The notes: generated by a model not told the origin, from the letters alone. A DNA stretch of 41,491 bases from Streptomyces diastatochromogenes (GCA_001418405.1 LIQL01000261.1:1-41491), one strand, 5' to 3'. Counted from the stretch's first letter, positions 24,680 through 34,023 are shown. Program-made: numbers and translations.

Positions 24680-27600
24680 TCAGACGCCGGCCGGCTCCGG
24701 GGTGCGGTCGGCGTCCGCGGGGGCCGCGGGGCCGCCGCCCTGCCCGGCCCGCTTCGCCGCCTTCTTCTTCGCCCGGCGCTCCTTGCGGAGCTCGATGATC
24801 GCGTAGAGCGTCGGGACGAGGAGGAGGGTCAGCAGCGTGGAGGTGATCAGACCGCCGATCACGACCACCGCCAGCGGCTGGGAGATGAAGCCGCCGCTGT
24901 CGCCGGTGATCGACAGCGCCATCGGCAGCAGCGCCATGATCGTGGCCAGGGCGGTCATCAGGATCGGGCGGAGGCGGTGCCGGCCGCCCTCGATGACCGC
25001 CTCGACGACGCCGTAGCCCTGCGCCCGGTACTGGTTGATCAGGTCGATCAGCACGATGGCGTTGGTGACCACGATGCCGACCAGCATCAGCATGCCGATC
25101 ATCGCCGGGACGCCCATCGGGGTGCCGGTGGCGACCAGCAGGCCGAGCGCGCCGGTCGCCGCGAACGGGATCGAGATCAGCAGGATCAGCGGCTGGACGA
25201 TCGACCGGAAGGTACCCACCAGCAGCAGGAAGACGATCGCGATGGCCGCCAACATGGCCAGGCCCAGCTTGCCGAACGCGTCGGACTGGTCCTGGGAGAC
25301 GCCGCCGACGGTGGCGGTGGCGCCGGCCGGCAGCTTCAGTGCGTCGATCTTGCTCTGGAGCTTGGTGGAGACCGCGCCGGTGTTGTCACCGGTCGGCTTG
25401 GCGGTGACGGTCGCCGAACGGGCGCCGTCGATCCGGGTCATCTGGACCGGACCCGCCACGGTCTTGACGGTGGCGAGGTCGCCGAGCCGGGCCATCCCGG
25501 ACGGGGTCGGCAGCGGCAGGTCCTTCAACTGGGCCTCGGTGGTGGCCGGGTGCGCCGACTTGATCACCACGTCGCGCTCGGTGTCGTCGAGCACGGCCTT
25601 GCCGCTGGGGGTGCCGCTGACGGCCTGCGCGACGGCCTGGCCGAGCGTGGCCTGCGAGTAACCGGCCGCGGCGGCCTTCTCGTTGGGCGTCACGGAGATC
25701 CGCGGCACCGACTGCGACAGGTCGCTCTGGACGTCGGTGACGTGGTCCAGGCTCGCGACGGCCTTGCGGACCTGCTCGCTGGCCTGCGCCAGGACGTCGG
25801 CGTCGCCGGCCTCGACGACCACGCTGAGGTCCTGGTTGCCGAAGCCGCCGCCGCCCGCGGAGACGGAGGTGTCGCCGGCGGCCTTGCCGAGCTTGGCCAG
25901 GTCGGCGCGGAGGTCCTCGGTGACCTTGTCGGAGTCGGCGGAGCCCTTGAGCTTGACCTGGTAGCTGGCCTGGTTGGCGCCGGAGCCGCCGCCGAAGGCC
26001 GCCATCATCCCGGAGGAGCCGACGGTGACCTGGTAGTCCTGCACGTCCTTGTTGGCCGCGAGGACCTTCTCGACCCGCTTGGCCTGCGCGTCGGCCGCGC
26101 TCAGGCTGGTGCCCGGCTTCAGCTCCTGCTTGATGCTCAGGGTGTCCTGCTTGCCCTGGTCGAAGAAGGTGGTCTTGAGCAGCGGGGCCATCCCGAAGGT
26201 GCCCAGGAGGACCACCACGGCGATCAGCACGCTGATCGCGCGGCGGCGGGTGGCGAAGCGCAGCACCGGGACGTAGAGCCGCTGCAACGCGCTGCGGGTC
26301 TCCTTCTCCTCGGCCTTGCGGCGCAGTTCCTCGGGGTCGGCGCCCTCGGGCAGCTGCGGGGCGCGCAGGAACCAGTAGGACAGCACCGGCACCACTGTCA
26401 GCGAGACCAGCAGCGAGGAGAGCAGGGCGACGGTGACGGTGATGGAGAAGGAGCCGAAGAGGGCGCCGACCATGCCGCCGACCACGCCGATCGGGAGGAA
26501 GACCGCGACCGTGGTGAGGGTCGAGGAGGTGATCGCGCCGGAGACCTCCTTGACGGCCTTGAGGATCGCCTCGCGGCGCTCCTCGCCGTAGCCCAGGTGC
26601 CGCTTGATGTTCTCCAGAACGACGATCGAGTCGTCGACGACCCGGCCGATCGCGATGGTCAGACCGCCCAGGGTGAGCACGTTCAGGGAGAGGTCACCGG
26701 TCCACAGCACGATCAGGGTGATGACCACGGACAGCGGGATGGAGACCGCGGTGACCAGCGTGGAGCGCAGGCTCAGCAGGAAGACCAGGATCACGATCAC
26801 GGCCATCACCAGGCCGAGCAGGCCCTCGGTGGTCAGCGAGTCGATGGACTTGGAGACCTGCGGGCCCTGGTCGGAGGCGATGGTGACGCTCGCGCCGGTG
26901 CCCAGGTCCTTGCGGATGGCGTCCAGCTTGCCCTTGACCGCGTCGGAGATGGCGACGGCGCTGCCGTCCTGGTTCATCGTCACGGTGACCGAGAGGCTGG
27001 GCTTGCCGTCGGTGCGGGTGATCGAGGTCGGGGTGGCCGACGCCTCCTTGACGGTGGCGACGTCGCCCAGCCGGACCGGCTTGCCGCCCTGGCCGCCGCC
27101 CATCGGGCCGGCCGCCGGGGTGACCATCAGGTCCTTGATCTGCGCGACGGAGGTGAAGCCGGCGCCGACCTGCACGGTCTTGCTGCGGCCGTCCTCGGAG
27201 AAGGCACCGGCCGGCACCGACGTGCCGTTGGCCTGGAGCGCCTGGCCGAGCGCGGCGGAGTTCAGGCCCGCGGCGGCCATCTTCTTGTCGTCCGGGGTGA
27301 CCGCGACGATCCGGTCCTGCACGCCGCCGACGTTGACCTGGCCGACGCCGTCGATGTTCTTCAGGTCCGGGACGACGGTGCGGTTCAGCTGGTCGGCGAG
27401 GGTCTGCTGGTCCTTCGTGGTGGAGGAGACGGCGAGCACGACCGTGGGCAGGTCGTCGGTACCGCCGGAGACCACCTGCGGGTCCACGTCCTTGGGCAGC
27501 TTCGCCCGGGCCCGGTTGACGGCCTGCTGGACGTCGGCGACCAGGGTCTTGGAGTCGTTGCCGTAGTCGAACTGCGCCATGATGACGCCGGAGCCCTCGC

Positions 27601-27856
27601 TCGACGTCGAGGTGACGCTCTTGATGCCGTTGACCGCCTGGATGCCGTTCTCCAGCGGCTCGACGACCTGCTTCTCGACGACATCGGGGGAGGCGCCCTG
27701 GTACGGGGCGATCACGGAGACCATCGGCAGGTCGATGGAGGGCAGGAGCTGCTGCTTGAGCTGCGGGATCGCGATGGCGCCGAAGGCGATCGCGACGATC
27801 GACATCAGCGCTATCAGGCCCCGTTGTACGAGGCTGATTCGGGACAGCCAGGACAT
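24680..27856 (-). CDS. RND-family efflux transporter permease
   Basis: A 1058-aa AcrB-like inner-membrane pump protein: an N-terminal helix, a large exported loop with porter-like repeats, a block of helices near 340-540, then the same order repeated. Family landmarks include LLPSIDLPMVSVIAPYQGASPDVVEKQV, the GRVVDDSIVVLENI segment with the proton-relay aspartates near 400, and GIVVTNAIVLIDLINQYR in the second half. In Gram-negatives it works with a periplasmic adaptor and an outer-membrane channel; neither is present here. The C-terminus is basic and Pro/Ala-rich. A two-component system lies directly upstream on the same strand and may control it. The antisense 1159-codon frame is a shadow. 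Confidence 0.95.
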   Translation of the reverse strand: MSWLSRISLVQRGLIALMSIVAIAFGAIAIPQLKQQLLPSIDLPMVSVIAPYQGASPDVVEKQVVEPLENGIQAVNGIKSVTSTSSEGSGVIMAQFDYGNDSKTLVADVQQAVNRARAKLPKDVDPQVVSGGTDDLPTVVLAVSSTTKDQQTLADQLNRTVVPDLKNIDGVGQVNVGGVQDRIVAVTPDDKKMAAAGLNSAALGQALQANGTSVPAGAFSEDGRSKTVQVGAGFTSVAQIKDLMVTPAAGPMGGGQGGKPVRLGDVATVKEASATPTSITRTDGKPSLSVTVTMNQDGSAVAISDAVKGKLDAIRKDLGTGASVTIASDQGPQVSKSIDSLTTEGLLGLVMAVIVILVFLLSLRSTLVTAVSIPLSVVITLIVLWTGDLSLNVLTLGGLTIAIGRVVDDSIVVLENIKRHLGYGEERREAILKAVKEVSGAITSSTLTTVAVFLPIGVVGGMVGALFGSFSITVTVALLSSLLVSLTVVPVLSYWFLRAPQLPEGADPEELRRKAEEKETRSALQRLYVPVLRFATRRRAISVLIAVVVLLGTFGMAPLLKTTFFDQGKQDTLSIKQELKPGTSLSAADAQAKRVEKVLAANKDVQDYQVTVGSSGMMAAFGGGSGANQASYQVKLKGSADSDKVTEDLRADLAKLGKAAGDTSVSAGGGGFGNQDLSVVVEAGDADVLAQASEQVRKAVASLDHVTDVQSDLSQSVPRISVTPNEKAAAAGYSQATLGQAVAQAVSGTPSGKAVLDDTERDVVIKSAHPATTEAQLKDLPLPTPSGMARLGDLATVKTVAGPVQMTRIDGARSATVTAKPTGDNTGAVSTKLQSKIDALKLPAGATATVGGVSQDQSDAFGKLGLAMLAAIAIVFLLLVGTFRSIVQPLILLISIPFAATGALGLLVATGTPMGVPAMIGMLMLVGIVVTNAIVLIDLINQYRAQGYGVVEAVIEGGRHRLRPILMTALATIMALLPMALSITGDSGGFISQPLAVVVIGGLITSTLLTLLLVPTLYAIIELRKERRAKKKAAKRAGQGGGPAAPADADRTPEPAGV

Positions 27857-28091
27857 GGGTGGGGGTCTCTCTCTTCGGTTCAGAAAAGCGGGTACCGAGG
27901 GCGGGGAACGCCGGCGGGAGCCGTGTTCGGGCCCGGCGGGAGGGCCGACACCGGCCCACCTACACCTTCGGCCATGGCCAGGCCGGTTTTCCTCGCTCGC
28001 AGGTCGGTTTCCGGCCGCCGCCCGTACCGCGTTCGGAGTACGGGGGACTCCACCCGCCCTGCACCCCTGGGCGTACGGGCCGGGCCTTCGC

Positions 28092-28778
28092 TCAGTGCGC
28101 CCGCGGGCGGACCAGTCCCGACTCGTAGGCGATGACGACCAGTTGGGCGCGGTCGCGGGCGCCGAGCTTGGCCATCGCGCGGTTCACGTGCGTCTTGACG
28201 GTGAGCGGGCTGACGTCGAGCTGCACGGCGATCTCGTCGTTGGACAGACCGCCGGCCACCAGCACCAGCACCTCGCGCTCCCGGCCGGTCAGTGTGGCCA
28301 GCCGCTCGGCGCCCGCACCGCCGGGCCGTTCCCCGTCCGCGTCCTCGCCCTGGGCGAGGAACTTGGCGATCAGTCCCTTGGTGGCGACGGGCGACAGCAG
28401 CGCCTCCCCGCCGGCCGCGATCCGGATCGCGTGCAGCAGCTCGTCCGGCTCGGCGCCCTTGCCGAGGAAGCCGCTGGCGCCGGCCCGCAGCGACTGCACG
28501 ACGTAGTCGTCGACCTCGAAGGTGGTGAGGATGACCACCTTGACGTCGGTCAGGTCCGGGTCCTGGCTGATCATGCGGGTGGCGGCCAGGCCGTCGGTGC
28601 CGGGCATCCGGATGTCCATCAGGACGACGTCCGGGCGCTCCTCGCGGGCCAGTTCGTACGCCTGCGCCCCGTCGGACGCCTCGCCCACCACCCGCATGTC
28701 CGGTTCGGAGTCGACCAGGATGCGGAACGCGCTGCGCAGCAGCGTCTGGTCGTCGGCCAGCAACACCTTGATGGTCAT
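28092..28778 (-). CDS. NarL/LuxR-type response regulator
   Basis: A 228-aa two-domain regulator. The receiver (1-115) has D9-D10, the phospho-acceptor D55 in VVLMDIRMPG, T85/T86 in ILTTFE and K107. A LuxR-type helix-turn-helix follows (LTGREREVLVLVAGGLSNDEIA, then VSPLTVKTHVNRAMAKL, about 163-204). The ATG at 28778 gives the usual start MTIKVLLADD and has GAGGG upstream; an in-frame ATG at 28799 overlaps the kinase stop as ATGA and would add 7 residues. It pairs with the kinase at 28796-30154 and precedes the RND gene by 235 bases. Confidence 0.95.
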   Translation of the reverse strand: MTIKVLLADDQTLLRSAFRILVDSEPDMRVVGEASDGAQAYELAREERPDVVLMDIRMPGTDGLAATRMISQDPDLTDVKVVILTTFEVDDYVVQSLRAGASGFLGKGAEPDELLHAIRIAAGGEALLSPVATKGLIAKFLAQGEDADGERPGGAGAERLATLTGREREVLVLVAGGLSNDEIAVQLDVSPLTVKTHVNRAMAKLGARDRAQLVVIAYESGLVRPRAH

Positions 28779-28795
28779 CCCCGTCGCCCTCGCGC

Positions 28796-30154
28796 TCATG
28801 TCGTTCCGCCGGTGCGCGCGCCGCCCAGGGGCAGGGTGACCCGCACCTGGAAGCCACCGGCCGCGCGGGGGCCGGTGACGACCGTGCCGCGCAGCGCCTG
28901 GACCCGTTCGCGCATGCCGATCAGACCATGCCCGCCGCCGCCCTCCGGCACGGCCCCCTCCCCCGAGGCGTGCGCCCCGGCGCCGCGCCCGTCGTCCTGG
29001 ACGGTGACGGTCAGCGCGCCCTCGGTCCGCACGATCCGCACCGCGGCGCTGGCCCCGTCGCCGGCGTGCTTGTGGACGTTGGTCAGCGCCTCCTGGACGA
29101 CCCGGTAGGCGGTCAGGTCCACCGAGGCGGGCAGGGCGGGCTGCGGCCCGGGCGGCAGCTCCAGGGCGACCGGCAGCCCGGCCCGGACGAACCCGTCGAC
29201 GAGCTGGTCCAGGACGCCGAGGCCGGGCGCCGGCTCGGTGGGCGCCTTCGGGTCGTCGGACTGGCGCAGCAGACCGACGGTGGCGCGCAGCTCCTCCAGT
29301 GCCGACCGGGACGCCTCTCGGACGTGCGCCAGGGCCTGTTTTGCCTGGTCGGGGCGGTTGTCCATGACGTGGGAGGCGACCCCGGCCTGGACGTTGACCA
29401 GGGCGATGTGGTGGGCGACCACGTCGTGCAGTTCGCGGGCGATGCGCAGCCGCTCCTCGGCGACCTGGCGGCGGGCCTCCTCCTCGCGGGTGCGTTCGGC
29501 GCGCTCGGCCCGCTCGCGGATGGCGTCCACGTAGGCCCGGCGGCTGCGGACCGCGTCGCCGGCGGCGGCCGCCATGCCGGTCCAGGCGAAGATCGCGAGG
29601 TTCTCCTGGGCGTACCAGGCGCGGTGCCCGAAGAACATCGCGGCGGCGGTCAGCACCACGCAGGTCAGCGCGCCGATCCGCCAGGTGGTGGGCCGGTCGG
29701 TGTGGGAGGCCACGGTGAACAGGGCGATCACCGCCGCGCCGGCGACCGGGGCGCGCGGGTCGTTGGACTGGGCGACCAGTTCCACGATGGTCAGCGCGCC
29801 GGTCGCGGCCAGCACCGTACGGGGCAGCCGGCGGCGCAGCACCAGCGCACCGCAGGCGAGCGCGGCCAGCACCACCGTGGTGGCGGTGAGCTCGCGGGCG
29901 GCGAACCGGGGCAGGTGCGTGCCGTGCGAGCCGTGCGGGCCGGCCACCGCGCCGCACAGGATCGCCACGAACGCCACCACCGCCACGGCGGCGTCGAACG
30001 CGAGCCGGTGCGTCCGGTGCCACTGCCGGAGGCGGGCGACGCGGGTCGCGTCCCCGTCGGCCTTGTCGCCGTCGCGGCGCGACGCGCCGTGGCTCGGGGC
30101 GGTGGCGGGCCGGGGGCACCTCCCGGCAACAGCCGGGGCACGAAGGGGTGTCAC
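28796..30154 (-). CDS. Sensor histidine kinase, HisKA_3 family
   Basis: A 452-aa membrane kinase. The basic N-terminus is followed by four to six hydrophobic segments (about 50-190) with no large exported sensor loop, then a HisKA_3 dimerisation region with the phosphorylated His in ARELHDVVAHH. The HATPase domain has VVQEALTNVHKHA, DDGRGAG and GHGLIGMRERV. This class pairs with NarL-type regulators, and the regulator gene directly follows. The start is uncertain: GTG at 30154 is chosen over a TTG at 30163; neither has a clear ribosome site. The signal sensed is unknown; membrane-embedded sensing is likely. Confidence 0.92.
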   Translation of the reverse strand: MTPLRAPAVAGRCPRPATAPSHGASRRDGDKADGDATRVARLRQWHRTHRLAFDAAVAVVAFVAILCGAVAGPHGSHGTHLPRFAARELTATTVVLAALACGALVLRRRLPRTVLAATGALTIVELVAQSNDPRAPVAGAAVIALFTVASHTDRPTTWRIGALTCVVLTAAAMFFGHRAWYAQENLAIFAWTGMAAAAGDAVRSRRAYVDAIRERAERAERTREEEARRQVAEERLRIARELHDVVAHHIALVNVQAGVASHVMDNRPDQAKQALAHVREASRSALEELRATVGLLRQSDDPKAPTEPAPGLGVLDQLVDGFVRAGLPVALELPPGPQPALPASVDLTAYRVVQEALTNVHKHAGDGASAAVRIVRTEGALTVTVQDDGRGAGAHASGEGAVPEGGGGHGLIGMRERVQALRGTVVTGPRAAGGFQVRVTLPLGGARTGGTT

Positions 30155-30169
30155 AGCAGGCAACGGTAA

Positions 30170-30199
30170 CGCCCCGGTCCCTCCGAAGGGGCCGGGGCG
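30170..30199 (-). terminator. Terminator of the pspA unit
   Basis: 13-bp stem (CGCCCCGG and inner CCCT with complements, one G-U pair) around CCGA, 40 bases past the stop of the PspA-associated gene and ahead of the kinase start. Confidence 0.7.
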
Positions 30200-30238
30200 C
30201 TGTCGGTAGTGCGCTGGGTGTGCGGTGCGGCCCGGGAC

Positions 30239-30517
30239 TCAGCCCGGGATCAGGCCGTCGTCGCTGAGCATCTCCCGGACCTCGGCAAGACTGGCGTCGG
30301 GGCCGGGCAGGATGAGTTCGGAGGGTTCCAGGGCGTCGTCCGGCAGCGGGGTGCCGAGGCGGCGGACGGAATCCAGCAGGGCCCCGAGGGTGCGCCGGAA
30401 TCCGGCTTCGTCACCGCTCTCCATTTCGGCGAGCAGCTCGTCGTCCAGCTTGTTGAGCTCGATGAAGTGGGCATCGTCCAGCTTCACCTGCCCCTCCCCC
30501 ATGATCCGTACGATCAC
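30239..30517 (-). CDS. pspAA: PspA-associated protein PspAA
   Basis: A 92-aa acidic soluble protein with the PspAA pattern: MIVRIMGEGQ start, HFIELNKLDDELL, then RRTLGALLDSV and LPDDALEPSELILPGPDASL. Such proteins accompany PspA in actinobacteria, cyanobacteria and archaea and are thought to modulate the membrane-stress response. The GTG at 30517 is chosen because AAGGGAG lies 7 bases upstream; the frame continues upstream into the gap after pspA without a start of that quality. It lies 79 bases downstream of pspA on the same strand and ends before a strong hairpin. Confidence 0.9.
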   Translation of the reverse strand: MIVRIMGEGQVKLDDAHFIELNKLDDELLAEMESGDEAGFRRTLGALLDSVRRLGTPLPDDALEPSELILPGPDASLAEVREMLSDDGLIPG

Positions 30518-30596
30518 GACGGTCTCCCTTGTTCCGGTCGGGCGGGGTCGCCGCGGCGTCGCCGGACCTGCCGCGGGGGCGGTCCGGCGACGTCCG

Positions 30597-31397
30597 TCAC
30601 TGCTTGTCGAGACGCGGGTGCTGCTGCTGCGGAGCCTGCTGGGCGGCACCGCCCTGGCCGCCCTCGATGGCCTGCTGCTGGGCGGACGAGCCGCCCGCCA
30701 GCTCGGCCTTCATCCGCTGGAGCTCCAGCTCGACGTCGCTGCCGCCGGAGAGCCGGTCCAGCTCGGCGGCGATGTCGTCCTTGGCCATGCCGGACGGGTC
30801 GTCCAGCGCGCCGGAGGCCATCAGCTCGTCGATGGCACCGGCCCGGGCCTGGAGCTGCGCGGTGCGGTCCTCGGCGCGCTGGATCGCCAGGCCGACGTCG
30901 CCCATCTCCTCGGAGATGCCGGAGAACGCCTCGCCGATCCGGGTCTGCGCCTGGGCGGCCGTGTAAGTGGCCTTGATCGTCTCCTTCTTCGTGCGGAAGG
31001 CGTCGACCTTGGCCTGGAGTCGCTGCGCGGCGAGCGTCAGCTTCTCCTCCTCGCCCTGGAGGGTCTGGTGCTGCGTCTCCAGGTCGGTGACCTGCTGCTG
31101 CAGCGCGCTGCGCCGGGACAGCGCCTCGCGGGCCAGGTCCTCGCGGCCGAGCGCCAGCGCCTTGCGGCCCTGGTCCTCCAGCTTGGCGGACTGGCCCTGG
31201 AGCTGGTTGAGCTGCAGCTCCAGGCGCTTGCGGGAAGTCGCCACGTCGGCGACTCCGCGGCGTACCTTCTGCAGCAGTTCGAGCTGCTTCTGGTACGAGT
31301 AGTCGAGGGTCTCGCGCGGGTCTTCAGCCCGGTCAAGGGCCTTGTTGGCCTTCGCGCGGAAGATCATCCCCATCCGCTTCATGACACCATCGCTCAT
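30597..31397 (-). CDS. pspA: PspA/IM30 phage-shock protein
   Basis: A 266-aa ESCRT-III-like protein that binds and protects the inner face of the membrane under envelope stress. The start MKRMGMIFRAKANKALDRAEDP matches the family's amphipathic helix; long coiled-coil stretches (about 30-160) and a Gln/Gly-rich tail follow. The ATG at 31397 puts four residues before the usual MKRMGMI. The downstream pspAA gene on the same strand makes a two-gene unit, the common actinobacterial form with no pspF or pspBC. A long divergent gap (31398-31692) holds its promoter; I see no clear dyad there. Confidence 0.95.
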   Translation of the reverse strand: MSDGVMKRMGMIFRAKANKALDRAEDPRETLDYSYQKQLELLQKVRRGVADVATSRKRLELQLNQLQGQSAKLEDQGRKALALGREDLAREALSRRSALQQQVTDLETQHQTLQGEEEKLTLAAQRLQAKVDAFRTKKETIKATYTAAQAQTRIGEAFSGISEEMGDVGLAIQRAEDRTAQLQARAGAIDELMASGALDDPSGMAKDDIAAELDRLSGGSDVELELQRMKAELAGGSSAQQQAIEGGQGGAAQQAPQQQHPRLDKQ

Positions 31398-31692
31398 GGG
31401 CCTCGCGCGCCCCCTTCTGACCGACTTGCATCGGGCTTCGGCTCCAGCACATCTACAGACCCCACAGTACGGGCCCTGGTTCCATTACCGCACTGTTCGG
31501 GCCCGGATGCGCTCCTCCTCCAGGACGATCGGACCGCCCGGCTTCTCCAGCCCAGGGAGTAGAGCGGCCCCGAGATGCCACCGCGCCGCCCGGTCCGTCC
31601 CCTTATGCCCCCACGGGAGGGCCGGTGCCGTTGCCGGATCGTTCCCCGTCGACCCGTGGCCCATTCCCGGCGAGCACGTACTCTTGGGTGTT

Positions 31693-32289
31693 GTGTTCCG
31701 AAGCCGTTCGAAGGATGAGCAGGCCGCGGCCGCCAAGGTGACCGCGTCCCAGCCCCAGCAGCCCCGCGATCCGCAGGCCCCCAAGGGCCGTCCGACGCCC
31801 AAGCGCAGCGACTCCCAGTCGCAGCGCCGCACCCGCGCGCAGACGCCGACCAACCGCAAGGACGCCTCGAAGGCGCAGCGGGAGGCCCGCCGCGCCGACA
31901 TGGCCCGCCAGCGCGAGGCGCTGGCCAACGGCGACGAGCGCTACCTGCCGGTGCGCGACAAGGGACCGGTGCGTCGCTTCGCCCGGGACTACGTCGACTC
32001 CCGGTGGTGCGTGGCGGAGTTCTTCCTGCCGGTCGCCGTGGTGATCCTGGTGCTGACCATGATCCGGGTGCCGCAGATCCAGAACCTCGCCCTGCTGCTG
32101 TGGATGATCATCATCGTGTTGATCGTCCTGGACTCGGTGGTCATCTGGATCCGCCTGGGCAAGCGGCTGCAGGAGCGCTTCCCGAAGGAGAACCTCAAGG
32201 GCGCCCGCGCCTACGCGGTGATGCGCACGCTCCAGATGCGGCGCCTGCGCCTGCCCAAGCCGCAGGTCAAGCGGGGCCAGCGGCCCTGA
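31693..32289 (+). CDS. DUF3043 membrane protein
   Basis: A 198-aa protein. A long Lys/Arg/Gln-rich hydrophilic start (1-90) precedes two transmembrane helices (about 112-130 and 133-155) and a basic end RRLRLPKPQVKRGQRP. This is the DUF3043 pattern, conserved through actinobacteria, function unknown. The GTG at 31693 gives the typical start MFRSRSKDEQ; earlier in-frame starts would add a segment unlike the family. It is divergent from pspA and convergent with the small gene at 32350. Confidence 0.92.
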   Translation: MFRSRSKDEQAAAAKVTASQPQQPRDPQAPKGRPTPKRSDSQSQRRTRAQTPTNRKDASKAQREARRADMARQREALANGDERYLPVRDKGPVRRFARDYVDSRWCVAEFFLPVAVVILVLTMIRVPQIQNLALLLWMIIIVLIVLDSVVIWIRLGKRLQERFPKENLKGARAYAVMRTLQMRRLRLPKPQVKRGQRP

Positions 32290-32317
32290 CGCCGCACTGA
32301 GCTCGGACGACTTCCCA

Positions 32318-32344
32318 CGGGGGCCGGCGGTACGCCGGCCCCCG
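32318..32344. terminator. Bidirectional terminator
   Basis: CGGGGGCCGGCG and its exact complement (32333-32344) around GTA, followed by TTCG. It lies between the convergent DUF3043 gene and a small gene. Confidence 0.8.
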
Positions 32345-32349
32345 TTCGC

Positions 32350-32562
32350 TCATTCCGCGTCGGCGTGCAGGCTCATCGCCTGCGGGTAGATCTCCGTGTC
32401 GTCCTCGAACAGCCGGACCTGGTCGACGCCGCCGTCGCGCAGGTCGCGCCACTGCTCCCCGATCCAGGACTCGGCGTCCCCCTGGGTCGTGAACTCCTCC
32501 GGTTCCACGGTGGGCACCGCCTCCGAACCGTCCGTCTTCTCGAACCGCCACGTCCACGCCAT
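32350..32562 (-). CDS. Small acidic hypothetical protein
   Basis: A 70-aa protein starting MAWTWRFEKTDG, with strong AGGAGG site 6 bases before ATG at 32562. Predicted mixed alpha/beta; W, D and E rich (ESWIGEQWRDLRDGGVDQVRLFEDD). I do not recognise a named domain, although this compact form is common in streptomycete genomes near cobalamin genes. It is divergent from the cobU gene at 32782 with 219 bases between; that gap has a GGCGCC-CGGA-GGCGCC hairpin but no cobalamin-riboswitch B12 box that I could find. Confidence 0.8.
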   Translation of the reverse strand: MAWTWRFEKTDGSEAVPTVEPEEFTTQGDAESWIGEQWRDLRDGGVDQVRLFEDDTEIYPQAMSLHADAE

Positions 32563-32781
32563 GTGCGCCTCCTGGAGTCCCACCGGGTCCGCCGGGTCCG
32601 CCGATCCCACCGCGCACGCCGGGGACCCCCGTCGTGCGCCGTGCCCGAGATCGCGCCTTCCCGCTTGATCGGAAGCCTAACGGCCCTGTCGAGAGGCGTC
32701 CGGTGCGTTCGGCAAGCCCAACGGCGGCGCCCGGAGGCGCCCCGCGCGCTGGTGCCGGTGGGACGCGAGAGACTTACCCGG

Positions 32782-34023
32782 GTGGACCTGACTCTTCTCG
32801 GCACCGGGGCCCCGCAGGGGCTGCCGCGCCCCGACTGCCCGTGCGCGGCCTGCGCGACCGCCGTCGGCGACGCGGCGCGCGCCGCGACCGCCCTGCTCCT
32901 CGACGGCGCGCTGCTCATCGACCTGACCCCCGGCCCGGCGTTCGCCGCCGCCCGGGCGGGCCGGTCCCTGGCCGGAATCCGCCAGGTCCTGCTCTCGCAC
33001 CCGCACGACGGGCCGGCGCTGGAGGTGCCCGCCGGGCTGCCGCAGCCGGGCCGGGTCGCCGACGGGCGGGAGCTGGCGCTGCTGGACGGGCACCGGGTGC
33101 GGGCGGTCGCGGTGGACGTCCCCGGCACCGGCTACGAGGTCACCGGCGCCGACGGCGAGCGGCTGCTGTACCTGCCGCCGGGTGCCGCGCCGGCCGGACT
33201 GGGCGAGCCCGGCGGCCCGAACGGCGGGGGCTCGGCACCGGGCGGTCCGGCGCCGTACGACCTGGTGCTGTTGGACGTGCTGGCGCGTCCGGACGCGCTG
33301 GCCCGACTGCGGGCCGGCGGCGCGGTGGACGCGGCGACCGACGTGGTCGCGGTGCACCTGGACCACTCCGTGCCGTCCGGGCCCGAGCTCCACCGCCGGT
33401 TGGCGTCGCTGGGCGCCCGGGCGGTGCCGGACGGCACCTCCCTGGTGGTCGGCGAGTACCACGCGGTGCCCGATCTGCCGCGCCGGACGCTGGTGCTGGG
33501 CGGGGCGCGCAGCGGCAAGTCGGTGGAGGCCGAACGGCGGCTGCTGGCGTTTCCCGAGGTGCTGTACGTGGCCACCGGGGGCACCCGGGAGGGCGACGAG
33601 GACTGGGCGCAGCGGGTGGCGCTGCACCGCGAGCGGCGGCCGGCGGGGTGGCGGACCGCCGAGACCTGCGACCTGGTGCCGCTGCTGGCGGAGCCGGCGA
33701 CCGCGCCACCGCTGCTCGTCGACTGCCTGGCGCTGTGGCTGACGCACGCCATGGACGAGGTCGGGGCGTGGGACGACGCGAGCTGGGAGGCGGGCGGCCG
33801 GCGGGCGCTGCGGGAGCGGTGCGACGCGCTGGTGGCGGCCGTGCGGGCGACCCGGCGGCGGCTGGTGGCGGTGAGCAACGAGGTCGGTTCGGGGGTGGTC
33901 CCGGCGACCCCGGCGGGCCGTCGCTTCCGGGACGAACTCGGCCGGTTGAACGCCGCGTTCGGCGCCGAGTGCGAGCAGCTGTTGCTGGTGGTCGCGGGTC
34001 AGGCGCTTGCGCTGCGCGGCTGA
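32782..34023 (+). CDS. cobU: CobU with N-terminal degenerate MBL-like domain
   Basis: A 413-aa protein. Residues 236-413 are adenosylcobinamide kinase/guanylyltransferase: P-loop GGARSGKS (240-247), the guanylylated His H282 in LHRERRP, and LVDCLALWLTH and VSNEVGSGVVP. It phosphorylates adenosylcobinamide and attaches GMP. Residues 1-230 resemble a PhnP-type MBL fold (start LTLLGTGAPQGLPRPDCPCAAC), but the metal motif THxHxDH is reduced to SHPHDGP (H73, H75, D76), so hydrolase activity is doubtful. The GTG at 32782 is chosen to include this domain; the frame opens further upstream without support. The related cobT and cobS genes follow. Confidence 0.92.
   Translation: MDLTLLGTGAPQGLPRPDCPCAACATAVGDAARAATALLLDGALLIDLTPGPAFAAARAGRSLAGIRQVLLSHPHDGPALEVPAGLPQPGRVADGRELALLDGHRVRAVAVDVPGTGYEVTGADGERLLYLPPGAAPAGLGEPGGPNGGGSAPGGPAPYDLVLLDVLARPDALARLRAGGAVDAATDVVAVHLDHSVPSGPELHRRLASLGARAVPDGTSLVVGEYHAVPDLPRRTLVLGGARSGKSVEAERRLLAFPEVLYVATGGTREGDEDWAQRVALHRERRPAGWRTAETCDLVPLLAEPATAPPLLVDCLALWLTHAMDEVGAWDDASWEAGGRRALRERCDALVAAVRATRRRLVAVSNEVGSGVVPATPAGRRFRDELGRLNAAFGAECEQLLLVVAGQALALRG

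Noticed and set aside
24656..28135. An 1159-codon plus-strand open frame opposite the RND gene
   Set aside because: It is Asp/Gly/Arg/Gln-rich without domains and mirrors the RND gene codon for codon; long antisense frames are expected at this GC content.
32563..32781. A cobalamin riboswitch ahead of cobU
   Set aside because: No B12-box-like core was found; only a small GGCGCC hairpin is present.
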